A stretch of DNA of 64,000 nucleotides from Mesorhizobium sp. NZP2077 (GCF_013170805.1 NZ_CP051293.1:4780001-4844000); one strand, 5' to 3'; shown: positions 36,506 through 45,808, counted from the first letter of the stretch. The notes: generated by a model not told the origin, from the letters alone. Made by a program: numbers and translations.

Positions 36506-37123
36506 TCAAAGCCCCTCTTTCGCCGCCTCCGCCAGCCGCGCGGCGTAGCGGGCCATGGTGTCGATCTCGAGATTGACGCGGTCGCCGGCCTTGCGCTCGC
36601 CCCAGGTGGTGACGGTCAGCGAGTGGTGGATCAGCAGCACGTCGAAGCGGGTGCCCTCGACCTTGTTGACGGTAAGCGAGGTGCCGTCGAGCGCCACGGA
36701 GCCTTTCGGCGCGATGAATTTCGCCAGATGGCGCGGCGCGTCCAGCGTGAAGCGCACCGCATCGCCCTCGTCCTTGCGCTCGACGATCTCGGCGGTGCCG
36801 TCGACATGGCCCGAAACGATGTGGCCGCCAAGTTCGTCGCCGATCTTCAGCGCCCGCTCGAGATTGACCTTGCTGCCGGATTTCCAGATCGAGGCCGTGG
36901 TCAGCCGCAAGGCCTCTTCCCAGGCCTCGACCTCGAACCAGCGCGCGTTAGAGCCATGGTCGGGCAAAGCCGTGACCGTCAGGCACACACCGCCGCAGGA
37001 GATCGAGGCGCCAATGGCGATGGTCCCGGGGTCATAGGCGGTGTCGATGCGCAAGCCGACGCCTTCGCTCAGCGGCTTGACGGCCGCCACGGTGCCGATA
37101 TCGGTGACAATTCCGGTAAACAT
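36506..37123 (-). CDS. ribE: Riboflavin synthase (alpha subunit)
   Basis: A 205-residue enzyme that makes riboflavin from two lumazines. It has two lumazine-binding repeats: MFTGIVTDIGTVAAV (1-15) with SCGGVCLTV, and GGHIVSGHVDGTAEIV (about 98-113) with ALDGTSLTVNKV. ATG at 37123 is the family start; a longer in-frame reading to 37537 runs into ribD and is not real. A dispersed palindromic repeat lies between it and ribD. Downstream, instead of ribH, comes a toxin-antitoxin module. Confidence 0.95.
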   Translation of the reverse strand: MFTGIVTDIGTVAAVKPLSEGVGLRIDTAYDPGTIAIGASISCGGVCLTVTALPDHGSNARWFEVEAWEEALRLTTASIWKSGSKVNLERALKIGDELGGHIVSGHVDGTAEIVERKDEGDAVRFTLDAPRHLAKFIAPKGSVALDGTSLTVNKVEGTRFDVLLIHHSLTVTTWGERKAGDRVNLEIDTMARYAARLAEAAKEGL

Positions 37124-37143
37124 CGATGCTATCTTCCCGTTTT

Positions 37144-37192
37144 GACCATGACCTTGTCCGAAAACCGGGTCCCACTTTTCGGGATCATGGTC
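37144..37192. repeat. Dispersed rhizobial palindromic repeat between ribD and ribE
   Basis: Outer arms GACCATGA (37144-37151) and TCATGGTC (37185-37192), inner arms CCGAAAA and TTTTCGG. The pattern of 'CCGAAAACCGG ... CACTTTTCGGGATCATG' is one I recall as widespread between genes of Rhizobiales. Its end touches the ribD stop codon. Confidence 0.75.
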
Positions 37193-38322
37193 TAGAGGTC
37201 TCTTACCCACTCGGCGTAGCTGTCTTCGCCGAAGCGCATCTCGCGCAGCTTGCGAAAGCCTGCCGGGATATGGTCGGCGTCGATGGGCGATGCAATGCCG
37301 CCATCGCCGATCGCCTCCGGCCCCTGGAACAGCACGATACGATCGACCAGCCCATCGGCCAGGAAAGCGCTGGCCACCTTGGCGCCGCCCTCGACCAGCA
37401 CGCTTGCCATGCCGAGCGCCGCCAGATCCTCGAGCAACTCCGGCAGCGCCACTCCGCCTTCGTGCGTTTCGGTGCCGATGAAGCGCACGCCGGCGCGTTC
37501 GAGTGCGGCCCGCCGATGCGGATCGGCCTCCAGGCAAGCGGCGACGTAGAGCGGCACGCGATCCACGCCCGAGGCCAGTTTCGAGGACTCAGGCAGCCTG
37601 ATCTGCCGGTCGAGAACGATGCGTGCCGGCGAACGGTTCTCCAGGCCCGGCAAGCGGACCGTTAGCGCCGGATCATCCTCGAGCGCCGTGCCGATGCCGA
37701 TCAGGATGCCGTCAGCCTCGGCCCGCATCAGGTAGACTTCGCGGCGGGCGATGTCGCCTGTAATAGCGACCTGGCCGACGCCTTCCCTGCCGATCTTGCC
37801 GTCACTGGAAAGCGCAAGCTTCAGAATCACTTCCGGGCGCTTCCTGAGCGACCGAATGAGATAACCAGCCATCTGCTCGGCGGCTTCGCCCGCCAGAACC
37901 TTCTCGACGACCTCGACACCGGCGGCGCGCAGGATGGCATAGCCCTTGCCAGAGACGCGCGGATCGGGATCGCTGGCAGCCCCCACGACGCGCGCAATGC
38001 CGGCATTGACCAGCGCGTTGGCGCAAGGCGGGGTGCGGCCGTGATGAGCGCAAGGTTCCAAAGTGACGTAAGCCGTGGCGCCCCGCGCGAGTTCGCCGGC
38101 CTCGGCCAGCGCCTCGGTTTCGGCATGCGGCCGGCCGCCGACGGCGGTGACACCGGTGCCGACGATCATCGGCCCAGCACCGTTGTCGCGCACGATCACC
38201 GTACCCACGGAAGGATTGGTCGAGGTCCTGCCGGCATTGCGGCGCGACAGCCGCAGCGCCGCGGCCATGAAACGGCGATCAAGGGCTGCCTGTCCGGCCT
38301 CGCTACGCTGCGATACTGCCAT
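37192..38322 (-). CDS. ribD: Bifunctional deaminase/reductase of riboflavin synthesis
   Basis: A 376-residue enzyme. The N-terminal deaminase domain has the zinc site GGRPHAETEAL (about 63-73) and EPCAHHGRTPPC (about 89-100). The C-terminal reductase (about 160-370) has RPEVILKLALSSDGKIG, an NADPH-binding loop and a GAKVASAFLADGLVDRIVLF strand near the end. ATG at 38322 follows nrdR by 2 bp, so they are coupled. It carries out the second and third steps of the pathway from GTP. Confidence 0.95.
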   Translation of the reverse strand: MAVSQRSEAGQAALDRRFMAAALRLSRRNAGRTSTNPSVGTVIVRDNGAGPMIVGTGVTAVGGRPHAETEALAEAGELARGATAYVTLEPCAHHGRTPPCANALVNAGIARVVGAASDPDPRVSGKGYAILRAAGVEVVEKVLAGEAAEQMAGYLIRSLRKRPEVILKLALSSDGKIGREGVGQVAITGDIARREVYLMRAEADGILIGIGTALEDDPALTVRLPGLENRSPARIVLDRQIRLPESSKLASGVDRVPLYVAACLEADPHRRAALERAGVRFIGTETHEGGVALPELLEDLAALGMASVLVEGGAKVASAFLADGLVDRIVLFQGPEAIGDGGIASPIDADHIPAGFRKLREMRFGEDSYAEWVRDL

Positions 38323-38324
38323 GC

Positions 38325-38807
38325 TCAGCCCGCTTCCCCTTCACTGCTCTTGTCTTCGTCGCCCTTCAGTTCGCCCAGCAGCTCATGGAAGTCCTTGGCC
38401 TCGCGGAAATTGCGGTAGACCGAGGCGAAGCGCACATAGGCGACGTCGTCGAGCGATTTCAGCGCTTCCATGACCAGCTTGCCGACCTCGCCGGAGGCCA
38501 CTTCGGTCTCGCCGGAGCTTTCAAGCTGGCGCACGATGCCGGTCACCGCGCGATCAATCCGCTCGGGATCGACATTGCGCTTGCGCACGGCGATCTCGAC
38601 CGAGCGCAGCAGCTTGTCGCGGTCGAACGGCACCTTTCGCCCTGACTTCTTGACCACGACGAGGTCGCGTAACTGGACGCGCTCGAAGGTGGTGAAACGG
38701 CCGCCGCAATCGGGGCAGACACGCCGCCTGCGGATTGCCGCGCCGTCCTCGGCGGGGCGCGAATCCTTCACCTGCGTATCTTCGGACTGGCAATAGGGAC
38801 AGCGCAT
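38325..38807 (-). CDS. nrdR: Transcriptional repressor NrdR
   Basis: A 160-residue repressor of ribonucleotide reductase genes. The zinc ribbon is C-x2-C at residues 3-6 (CPYC) and C-x2-C at about 31-34 ([12 protein letters not shown]). The ATP-cone follows from about 49: [27 protein letters not shown]. The charged tail is [15 protein letters not shown]. nrdR-ribD adjacency is common in bacteria. Confidence 0.96.
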   Translation of the reverse strand: MRCPYCQSEDTQVKDSRPAEDGAAIRRRRVCPDCGGRFTTFERVQLRDLVVVKKSGRKVPFDRDKLLRSVEIAVRKRNVDPERIDRAVTGIVRQLESSGETEVASGEVGKLVMEALKSLDDVAYVRFASVYRNFREAKDFHELLGELKGDEDKSSEGEAG

Positions 38808-38886
38808 GAAAAGCCTTGGGTTCGCGAATCTGGTGGGGCGAAAGGCTTAGAGCCTTTCCGGTCGGGATTGAAGCGGTTCCGTGTCT

Positions 38887-39216
38887 TCAGAGATAGCGAG
38901 GCGCGAGGAAGATTGCCAGCGCGGCAACCAGCCAGACGGCGATGCCGCCGACGACAGCCAGGCGATAGTCGACCTTGTCGATGAACCACCAGCAGGCGCC
39001 GAGGAAGGCAAGATAGGCGGGAATTGTCTTCATCCCGGCAAGGCAGGCATCGCGAAAACCGCTCGGATCTCCCTTGGCACCCACGGCGAGCAAGGCAATG
39101 ACGGCAAAGGTCGGCGCCAGCGGCAGTATCCCTGGCAAGACATTGCCTCGCTTGGACGCCCAGACGATCAGCGCCGTCACCAGGCCGCCGACCACGCCCT
39201 TCCAGACAATGTCCAT
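38887..39216 (-). CDS. GlpM-family small membrane protein
   Basis: A 109-residue protein with four hydrophobic segments. The sequence GLVTALIVWASKRGNVLPGILPLAPTFAVIALLAVG (about 11-46) and the later IPAYLAFLGACWWFID match the layout of GlpM, a membrane protein named after a gene affecting glycerol metabolism and alginate in Pseudomonas. Its role is unknown. It lies between nrdR and a secreted IalB-like gene. Confidence 0.7.
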   Translation of the reverse strand: MDIVWKGVVGGLVTALIVWASKRGNVLPGILPLAPTFAVIALLAVGAKGDPSGFRDACLAGMKTIPAYLAFLGACWWFIDKVDYRLAVVGGIAVWLVAALAIFLAPRYL

Positions 39217-39248
39217 CCGCGCCCCCTATTCCGATCCGGCCGTCAGCG

Positions 39249-39830
39249 TCACGGCGCGACGTCCTTGGTCGGGAAGCCGCAGGACGTTCCGAGGCTGCGG
39301 TAGGCCTTGGTGAAACCATCCATCGGGATGCTGGCGACAACGTTCGTGCCGAAAGTCACATCGAGCGAGATGACCTGGCGCATGGCTCGCAGCAGGGCGA
39401 GACTGGTCTTGGCCTGATTGTCGACCGTCCAGCTCGGGCGGCCGATGACGGCATCGTTGGAATAGACTGTCGTCGAAACCTTGACGCCTGGATCGCCGAA
39501 CGTCGCTGCGATCTTCTTGCCCGACGGCAGTTCCTTGTTGTCAACGGTAAGCATGATGGCCGGATAGGCATCAGGCGGCAGCGCATCGCCAGTCGAGATC
39601 GACAAGGTCAGCGTGCCCGAATTGCCGCTCGCATCGAAGAACGCCGTCGAAGCCGCACAGGTCTTGCTCGCATCCTGGCCGGTGTCGAGCACATCGACGA
39701 TGGTCGTCCATTTGCCGAAGGTGCTGGTGGCAGGCGTGTCCGGGGCGGGCTGCGTCTGCGCCAAGGCAGACCCGCAAACGGCCAGCCAGCCGCCGACACC
39801 GAGTGAGGCGGGACGAAAATTGCGCATCAT
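39249..39830 (-). CDS. Secreted IalB-like (invasion-associated locus B) protein
   Basis: A 193-residue exported protein with a signal peptide (about 1-24, cleaved after SALA). The mature part begins with a short Pro/Thr-rich segment, then FGKWTTIVDVLDTGQDASKTCAASTAF (about 38-65), a W- and C-containing start resembling IalB domains, and ends SLGTSCGF with a second Cys. The ATG (39830) has GGAGA upstream. The family resemblance is moderate; IalB proteins of Brucella and Bartonella are linked to host cell entry, but rhizobia carry several of unknown role. Confidence 0.6.
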   Translation of the reverse strand: MMRNFRPASLGVGGWLAVCGSALAQTQPAPDTPATSTFGKWTTIVDVLDTGQDASKTCAASTAFFDASGNSGTLTLSISTGDALPPDAYPAIMLTVDNKELPSGKKIAATFGDPGVKVSTTVYSNDAVIGRPSWTVDNQAKTSLALLRAMRQVISLDVTFGTNVVASIPMDGFTKAYRSLGTSCGFPTKDVAP

Positions 39831-39847
39831 TAAGTCTCCAGTTCCAT

Positions 39848-39871
39848 GCGTCACCCGATCAGGGGTGACGC
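39848..39871 (-). terminator. Hairpin upstream of the IalB-like gene
   Basis: Perfect 9-bp stem GCGTCACCC/GGGTGACGC with a 6-base loop. It lies between the glyA 3' end and the next start on the minus strand, and lacks a clear T-run, so it may be a terminator or a 5' leader hairpin. Confidence 0.5.
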
Positions 39872-39921
39872 CGTGCCGGCGAATAAAAGATGACGCTTCG
39901 CGCCTGGTCAATCGAGAATGG

Positions 39922-41235
39922 TCAACCGAGATAGGGATAGAGCGGAAAACGATCGGTCAGCGCCACGACCTTGGCTTTCACCGCCGCTTCGACCGCGGCA
40001 TTGCCCTCGTCTGAATTGGCGACCTTGAGACCATCCAGCACTTCGGCGATCAGCTTGCCGATCTCGCGGAACCCGGCCTGGCCGAAGCCGCGCGTGGTGC
40101 CGGCCGGCGTGCCGAGGCGCACGCCCGAGGTGACGAAGGGCTTTTCCGGATCGAAGGGGATGCCGTTCTTGTTGCAGGTGATGTTGGCGCGGCCAAGGGC
40201 TGCCTCGGCGCGCTTGCCGGTGGCATTCTTCGGCCGCAGGTCAACCAGCATCAGATGGTTGTCGGTGCCGCCGGAGACGATGTCGAGGCCCGTCTCCTTG
40301 AGGCTCGAAGCCAGCGCCTTGGCGTTGGCGGCCACACTCTCCGCATAGACCTTGAAGCTCGGCTTCAGCGCTTCGCCGAAGGCCACCGCCTTGGCGGCGA
40401 TGACATGCATCAGCGGGCCGCCTTGCAGGCCGGGGAACACGGCCGAGTTCATCTTCTTGGCGATGTCCTCGTCATTGCACAGGATCATGCCGCCGCGCGG
40501 GCCGCGCAGCGACTTGTGCGTGGTGGTCGTCACCACGTGTGCATGCGGCAGCGGCGACGGATGCACGCCGCCGGCGACGAGGCCGGCGATGTGGGCCATG
40601 TCGACCATCAGATAGGCGCCGACCGCATCCGCGATCTCGCGAAAGCGCTTCCAGTCCCAGATGCGCGAATAGGCGGTGCCGCCGGCCAGGATCAGCTTCG
40701 GCTTGGTCTCATGCGCGGTCTTCTCGATCGCGTCCATGTCGAGCAGATGGTCTTCCTTGCGCACGCCATAGGAGACGACCTTGAACCACTTGCCGCTCAT
40801 ATTGACCGGCGAGCCGTGGGTGAGATGGCCACCGGAATTGAGGTCGAGGCCCATGAAGGTGTCGCCGGGCTGCAGCAGCGCCAGGAACACCGCCTGGTTC
40901 ATCTGGCTGCCGGAATTCGGCTGGACGTTGGCGAAATTGCAGCCGAACAGCTTCTTCGCCCGCTCGATGGCCAGTTCCTCGGCCACGTCGACGAACTGGC
41001 AGCCGCCATAGTAGCGCTTGCCCGGATAGCCCTCGGCATATTTGTTGGTCATGATCGATCCCTGCGCCTCGAGAACCGCGCGAGAAACGATGTTCTCCGA
41101 AGCGATCAGCTCGATCTCGTGGCGCTGGCGACCGAGTTCGTTGCGGATGGCGCCGAAAATCTCCGGATCGGCGTCTTCCAGCGTGGTTTCGAAGAAGGAT
41201 TCGAATTTGTTCGACACTGCCGCTGCTGTTGCCAT
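39922..41235 (-). CDS. glyA: Serine hydroxymethyltransferase
   Basis: A 437-residue PLP enzyme that interconverts serine and glycine with tetrahydrofolate. The PLP lysine is K241 in [16 protein letters not shown]. Other motifs: [10 protein letters not shown] (about 42-51), [11 protein letters not shown] and [17 protein letters not shown] at 41235 is the usual start ([11 protein letters not shown]). Its place upstream of nrdR-rib genes is the standard rhizobial order. Confidence 0.97.
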   Translation of the reverse strand: MATAAAVSNKFESFFETTLEDADPEIFGAIRNELGRQRHEIELIASENIVSRAVLEAQGSIMTNKYAEGYPGKRYYGGCQFVDVAEELAIERAKKLFGCNFANVQPNSGSQMNQAVFLALLQPGDTFMGLDLNSGGHLTHGSPVNMSGKWFKVVSYGVRKEDHLLDMDAIEKTAHETKPKLILAGGTAYSRIWDWKRFREIADAVGAYLMVDMAHIAGLVAGGVHPSPLPHAHVVTTTTHKSLRGPRGGMILCNDEDIAKKMNSAVFPGLQGGPLMHVIAAKAVAFGEALKPSFKVYAESVAANAKALASSLKETGLDIVSGGTDNHLMLVDLRPKNATGKRAEAALGRANITCNKNGIPFDPEKPFVTSGVRLGTPAGTTRGFGQAGFREIGKLIAEVLDGLKVANSDEGNAAVEAAVKAKVVALTDRFPLYPYLG

Positions 41236-41428
41236 GGCCTGAAATCCTCGGTTCGGGGGCAATTTGCTTATGCATATCGTTGCCCCAAAACCGCTGCACA
41301 GCTTTGGGCGACATGCATTGCCGCGCCATTAACACAGTTGTTTTCGACCCGCCACGTTTGCAGCGCGAAATTTGCTGGCCGGTTTGCGGCAGAGCCTGCA
41401 AATCCACAGCCCCTGGGCATCGCCGGTC

Positions 41429-43072
41429 CTATTTCCGCGTCTGCCTGCCGTTCAAAAGGGCCTCCGTCAGGGTGATCTCTGTGAACAACGCTCGCGCCGT
41501 GTGATCGTTGATCTCGCCGCGCTGAAGCATGGCGCGCACCGCAGTGCGTTCGGCCTCGATGCCGGCAAGTCGCATTTCGAGCTCCGCCCGCCCGGCCTCG
41601 CGCGCCTCGGCTCGGGCTTCATCGGCCTCGTCGGAGGTGGCGATGCGGCGCCGGTAGCCGGCGACGATGTTTTCGGCGGCGACAAGTCTGGCGCCGGGCA
41701 CCTCGCCGTCGTCGTCGCTGCTGCCCGCCATGCTCTCGATGCGGACGATCGCCGCATTGGCAGCGCCGACACGCGCCCGGCGCTCCTCGGCAGCACCTGC
41801 ATCCTCGCCCGGCTCGACCAGGCCGCGCGCAATCACCGGCAAGGCAAGGCTGGCGATCAGCAGGGAGCAGATGATGACGCCGGCGGCGAGGAAGATGACC
41901 AGGTCGCGTGCCGGAAATGGCGAGCCGTCCTGCAAGACCAGCGGCAGCGACAATATGCCGGCCAGCGTGATCGCGCCGCGCACGCCGGCCACCGATCCGG
42001 CGAGCCGCACACGCAGGCCGAACGGCTCGGCCTCGCGCTTGCCGAGCCTCGCCGCTATCCCCGCCGTGACGTCGCCAATCCAGATCCAGACGAAGCGGAG
42101 CGCGATCAGGCAGACCGTCAGCGCCACCACCGTCAGCACCGGTTGGATGATCGGATAGTGACCCGTGAGTTCCGGCGGCACCTTGCGGATGATTTCGGGA
42201 AGCTGCAGGCCGAGCACGATGAACAGCGCGCCGTTGAAGACGAAGGAAAACGTCGTCCACAGCGAGATCGTCTGCATGCGCGCCGAGACGCCGAGAAAGC
42301 GGAATATGCCGGTGCTCCCGGTCAGCAGGCCGGCGGTCACCGCCGCCAGGATGCCCGAGGCCCCGAAATGCTCGGCGCCGAGATAGGCGACGAAGGGCAG
42401 CAGGATGGTGATCAGTACCTGCGCCTCGGCCGGCACGCCACCAATGCGGTTCAAGAGTTGCAGCGCCTTGGCGGCGACGAACAAGGCCGCCACGCCGGCC
42501 AGGATGCCGACCGCCACGGCATAGAGGAAACTCAGCGAGGCGGCGGCAAAGGAAAAGCTGCCGGTCAATGCCGCCGCCACGGCAAAGCGGAACATGACCA
42601 GGCCCGACGCATCGTTGAGCAGCGACTCGCCTTCCAGAATGTGCATCAGCCGCGCCGGAACGACGTTCCTGTCGACGATCGAGGAGACTGCCACCGCATC
42701 GGTCGGCGACAGCACTGCCGCTAGCGCGAAGGCAACCACCAGCGGAATGCTCGGCACCAGCCAGTGCAAGGCATAGCCGAAGCCGACGATGGTGAAGAAG
42801 ACGAGGCCGATGGCAAGGTCGAGGATCGGCCCACGCAATGCCATCAGCTCGCGCTTGGGCGCGCCGAAAGCGTCGCTGAACAGCAGTGGCGGAATGAACA
42901 CCAGCAGGAACAGTTCCGGATCGATCTCGACATGGATGCCGCGCACCGGCCAGGCGAGCGCGGCGCCTATCGCGATCTGCAGGACCGGCAGCGGCACCCG
43001 CACCAGCCGCACCAGCGCGCCGGAAACGGCGACGAAGACGAGCACGACGAGGATGAAGATGGCGGTTTGCAT
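41429..43072 (-). CDS. Na+(K+)/H+ antiporter, CPA1 family
   Basis: A 547-residue membrane carrier exchanging protons for sodium or potassium. About twelve membrane segments are followed by a cytoplasmic tail of about 130 residues. The transport-site segment ILEGESLLNDASGLVMFRFA (about 145-164) has the ND pair, and FALAAVLSPTDAVAVSSI (about 118-135) has the conserved TDxV motif. The C-terminal tail is acidic and helical (SDEADEARAEAREAGRAELEMRL) and may hold a regulator. ATG at 43072. Confidence 0.92.
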   Translation of the reverse strand: MQTAIFILVVLVFVAVSGALVRLVRVPLPVLQIAIGAALAWPVRGIHVEIDPELFLLVFIPPLLFSDAFGAPKRELMALRGPILDLAIGLVFFTIVGFGYALHWLVPSIPLVVAFALAAVLSPTDAVAVSSIVDRNVVPARLMHILEGESLLNDASGLVMFRFAVAAALTGSFSFAAASLSFLYAVAVGILAGVAALFVAAKALQLLNRIGGVPAEAQVLITILLPFVAYLGAEHFGASGILAAVTAGLLTGSTGIFRFLGVSARMQTISLWTTFSFVFNGALFIVLGLQLPEIIRKVPPELTGHYPIIQPVLTVVALTVCLIALRFVWIWIGDVTAGIAARLGKREAEPFGLRVRLAGSVAGVRGAITLAGILSLPLVLQDGSPFPARDLVIFLAAGVIICSLLIASLALPVIARGLVEPGEDAGAAEERRARVGAANAAIVRIESMAGSSDDDGEVPGARLVAAENIVAGYRRRIATSDEADEARAEAREAGRAELEMRLAGIEAERTAVRAMLQRGEINDHTARALFTEITLTEALLNGRQTRK

Positions 43073-43480
43073 GGCTCGATTCCGGCTGTTTGCCGGACCA
43101 TGCGCAATCATCGGCGCCAGGTCCAGACAGCGCTGGCGAAGCGATGGCCGAGAGGACAAAAGACCGAGTGGCCGGCAAGACGCCGATGTCGGAAAAAGGC
43201 CGGCACCTGGAGTCAGCGCAAGGCTGCCTGGAGGCACCAGGTGGCCGGCCACACGCCGGCCCCCGCGGTCGACGTGCGTATGCAGAGCGCCAATGTCCAA
43301 AACACTCGGGCATGAAATGCCGGAAGCCAGCGCCGATGCTTTTGTGGATACGCGAGCATAGTCCAGCATCAACCTCCCGATAGCGCGGGGTTGACAGACG
43401 GCTGTCGCCAGTTGTCGGCCTTGCGGGTCATACTCGGCCGTGCGACGCTGCGTTACGGCTCACGAGCGGGGGTTCGATCG
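43073..43480. other. 408-bp intergenic stretch, no supported gene
   Basis: Lies between the divergent antiporter and LuxR-type genes. Open frames here are GC-rich shadows without family features or ribosome sites. An imperfect inverted repeat TGACAG-ACGG-CTGTCG (about 43394-43409) sits about 72 bp before the LuxR start and could be a binding site, but this is weak. Nothing else is seen. Confidence 0.5.
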
Positions 43481-44206
43481 ATGCTGTCACGGATCATGGC
43501 ACATGCCGAACCGGCATTGGCGGCGAAGACGGCCGAGGGCGCAAGCACCGGTTATTTCGCGGCGATGGAAACCTTCGGCGCTTCCTATCTGCAGACCCGC
43601 CTCTATCGAAGGCCGTCAGCAACGCTGACCTCCGCCAGCCATTGGGCGGCCGGCGGCTTCATCACGCGGCTGGCGCCGGCGGACTGGCCGGGCAGCCCGG
43701 CATTCGACTATGTCTGCTTCGAGTGCAACCCTTTGCTGGGCGCGATCCGCGAAAGCCGCACGCGCTACCGCTTCTCCGACTTTGCCCCGCGCGGCCGCGC
43801 TGAGTTCGGCGTTTACTGGGAAGCGCTCGGCGAGGCCGGGATCAATGACGCGCTATGCTCCACCTCCTATGGCGCCGACGGCGCCATAGCCTCGCTGCAT
43901 CTCGGCTTTCACGAACGTGACTTCACGGCAGACGAGAGCTTTGCCATCCAGATGGCCGGCCTCGTGCTGACGGAAAGGCTGATGAGCCTGACGACGCCGC
44001 CGCCCGCCGCTGCCGTCCGGCTGACGGTGCGCGAACGCGACAGCCTGGCGTTGGTCGCCGAAGGCAAGACGGATTGGGAAATCTCGGTCATTCTGGGCAT
44101 TGCCGAAGCGACGGTGCGCTTCCATGTCGACAATGCCAGGCGCAAGCTTGGCGCCGTCAATCGCGCACAAGCGGTGGCGCGGCTGGTCAATCAGCGGCTG
44201 ATTTAA
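43481..44206 (+). CDS. LuxR-type regulator with autoinducer-binding-like domain (solo)
   Basis: A 241-residue regulator. The C-terminal LuxR HTH is complete: LTVRERDSLALVAEGKTDWEISVILGIAEATVRFHVDNARRKLGAVNRAQAVARL (about 175-230). The N-terminal part resembles the autoinducer-binding fold (FDYVCFECNPLL ... YRFSDFAPRGRAEF), but the acyl-homoserine-lactone residues (D-P and W) are replaced by N-P and F. No LuxI gene is present in the window. It probably senses something other than a classical AHL. ATG at 43481. Confidence 0.85.
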   Translation: MLSRIMAHAEPALAAKTAEGASTGYFAAMETFGASYLQTRLYRRPSATLTSASHWAAGGFITRLAPADWPGSPAFDYVCFECNPLLGAIRESRTRYRFSDFAPRGRAEFGVYWEALGEAGINDALCSTSYGADGAIASLHLGFHERDFTADESFAIQMAGLVLTERLMSLTTPPPAAAVRLTVRERDSLALVAEGKTDWEISVILGIAEATVRFHVDNARRKLGAVNRAQAVARLVNQRLI

Positions 44207-44223
44207 CGCCCGCACAAAACAAA

Positions 44224-44248
44224 AAAGGCCGCCCTTTGAGCGGCCTTT
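44224..44248. terminator. Terminator between luxR-type gene and ldtP
   Basis: Stem AAAGGCCGC/GCGGCCTTT with a 7-base loop, flanked by A-runs on one side and TTTCGTT on the other. It can stop both converging transcripts. Confidence 0.85.
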
Positions 44249-44267
44249 CGTTAGCATCATCAGATGC

Positions 44268-45524
44268 TTAGAGCGAAGAAGTGATCTGCAACTCGCTGGC
44301 GCCATCGAGCGCGTAGACGTCGTCGCGAAACTGGACGACGCCGGGTCCGGTCGACCAGGCCGAGAGATAGAGGAAGTGCACCGGCACCGGGTTGGTGACC
44401 TGGATCGGCGTGTTCTGGCCGGTCTTGATCGCCGCCTCGAAATGCTGGCGATCCCAGCCGGGCGTGTCGCGCAGGACCCAGGTGACGAGGTCGCGCACGT
44501 TCTGGACGCGCACGCAGCCAGAGGAATCGAAGCGCATCATCTTGCCGAACAGGCTCTGCTGCGGCGTGTCGTGCATGTAGACGCCGTCCGGGCTCGGGAA
44601 ATTGATCTTGACCGACGCCATGGCGTTTTCCGAACCGGGATCCTGGCGGAACCGGTACTTGGCGGCGTCGTCGGTCGACCAGTCCACGTTCATCGGATCG
44701 ACTTCGCTGCCATCCGGCGCGAACAGGCGGATGTGGCTGTTCTTGAGATAATTGGGATCCTTCCGCATCAACGGAATGATGTCCTTGCGCACGATCGAGA
44801 CCGGCGCGTTCCAGTACGGATTGACGATGATCTCGTTGATCTTGGAATTGACGATCGGCGTCTGGCGATCGATCTTGCCGACGATAGCCGTGTGGCGAAG
44901 CACGACGCGGTCATTCTCGACAGCTTCGACCTGCGCCGCCGGAATGTCGACCAGCACATAGCGGTTGCCGAGCGTGCCGGCCTTCTCCTTCAACCGTTGC
45001 AGATTGGTCTGCAACTGGCCGAGCCGGATTTGCGCCGAAACGTTCATCGCGGCGTAGGTGTATTTGCCCATAGAGCCGTCAGCGGGCAGACCATGGCGCA
45101 ACTGGAAGCGCTTGACCGCCGAGTCGACATAGGAATCGAAGGCCGTCGAAATGCCGGCGCTCTGCGACAGGTCGCCTGCAATCATCAGGCGCTTGCGCAG
45201 CGGCACCACATCCGGGTCATCGACGCCGAGTTGCAGTTTCTTGGTCGCGGGAACGTCTACCCAGCCACCCTGCCCGACGATGTTCTGATATTGCGCGACC
45301 GCCTGCTCCGTGAACGCAACGGTCTGCGGGCTGAAGATCGGTAGCGTCGAAGCCACCTTGCCGCCTTCGCTGGCGCGGGCGTCGAACTGGTCATCCCAAT
45401 TGCCGCGGGCCGAGGATTTCAGGATATCCCCGATCACATCCTGCGCGTTCGCACGGCCAGCCACCATGGCGGCGGCGGCGAGCGCGGAGGCTCCGGAAAG
45501 GAAAAAACGGCGGCTGGTTCTCAT
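44268..45524 (-). CDS. ldtP: L,D-transpeptidase with peptidoglycan-binding domain (LdtP-like)
   Basis: A 418-residue exported enzyme of the YcbB class that forms 3-3 peptidoglycan crosslinks. A twin-arginine-like signal (TSRRFFLSGASALAAAA) leads. A peptidoglycan-binding part (about 130-155: DSYVDSAVKRFQLRHGLPADG) precedes the catalytic YkuD domain, whose HDTPQQSLFG and FDSSGCVRVQN segments hold the catalytic His and Cys (S-S-G-C-V-R). ATG at 45524 is chosen since the other start, 45539, lies inside a 19-bp duplicated stretch and lacks a ribosome site. The MarR regulator upstream is of the LdtR type. Confidence 0.88.
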   Translation of the reverse strand: MRTSRRFFLSGASALAAAAMVAGRANAQDVIGDILKSSARGNWDDQFDARASEGGKVASTLPIFSPQTVAFTEQAVAQYQNIVGQGGWVDVPATKKLQLGVDDPDVVPLRKRLMIAGDLSQSAGISTAFDSYVDSAVKRFQLRHGLPADGSMGKYTYAAMNVSAQIRLGQLQTNLQRLKEKAGTLGNRYVLVDIPAAQVEAVENDRVVLRHTAIVGKIDRQTPIVNSKINEIIVNPYWNAPVSIVRKDIIPLMRKDPNYLKNSHIRLFAPDGSEVDPMNVDWSTDDAAKYRFRQDPGSENAMASVKINFPSPDGVYMHDTPQQSLFGKMMRFDSSGCVRVQNVRDLVTWVLRDTPGWDRQHFEAAIKTGQNTPIQVTNPVPVHFLYLSAWSTGPGVVQFRDDVYALDGASELQITSSL

Positions 45525-45535
45525 GGACGTTCCAG

Positions 45536-45573
45536 ACATAGGTAGCGGTTCGATACATAGGTAGCGGTTCGAT
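45536..45573. repeat. Exact 19-bp tandem duplication at the ldtP start
   Basis: ACATAGGTAGCGGTTCGAT occurs at 45536-45554 and again at 45555-45573 with no mismatch. The first copy includes the alternative ATG at 45539; the second has another ATG, out of frame by 19 bases. Confidence 0.95.
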
Positions 45574-45618
45574 CACTTGCTGCGTCGGTCATCGGGCGAT
45601 CTCGCCCGCACTCTAAAA

Positions 45619-45665
45619 TTGGCAATCTTAACAATTAGCCAACCATGGCCCGTATCACGTTGGCT
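45619..45665. promoter_or_regulatory. Candidate regulator site upstream of ldtP
   Basis: Three half-sites: TTGGC (45619), AGCCAAC (45637-45643) and GTTGGCT (45659-45665). The last two form an inverted repeat of 7 bp over a 15-bp centre. Position in the promoter region of an LdtR-controlled gene suggests, but does not prove, binding by the neighbouring MarR protein. Confidence 0.4.
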
Positions 45666-45808
45666 AGAAACGCACGAGGCGCGATACGGTTGCGGGTGGA
45701 CGCATGGTCTTGACGACAGCATCACTGCCACCCTCGGTTCCATTGGAATATGGCGGCAACGTGGCCTTGCGCCCAATTTGGGCCGCCCGGCGTGGCGAAA
45801 AGAAAAGA

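Noticed and set aside
37124..37537. Upstream extension of ribE
   Set aside because: The extra residues lie inside ribD and do not match riboflavin synthase, which starts MFTGIV at 37123.
41236..41428. Glycine riboswitch before glyA
   Set aside because: No tandem aptamer pattern could be recognised in the 193 bp upstream.
41619..43313. Long frame overlapping the CPA1 antiporter gene
   Set aside because: Same-strand alternative frame with no motifs; the antiporter reading has the ND transport site and membrane segments.
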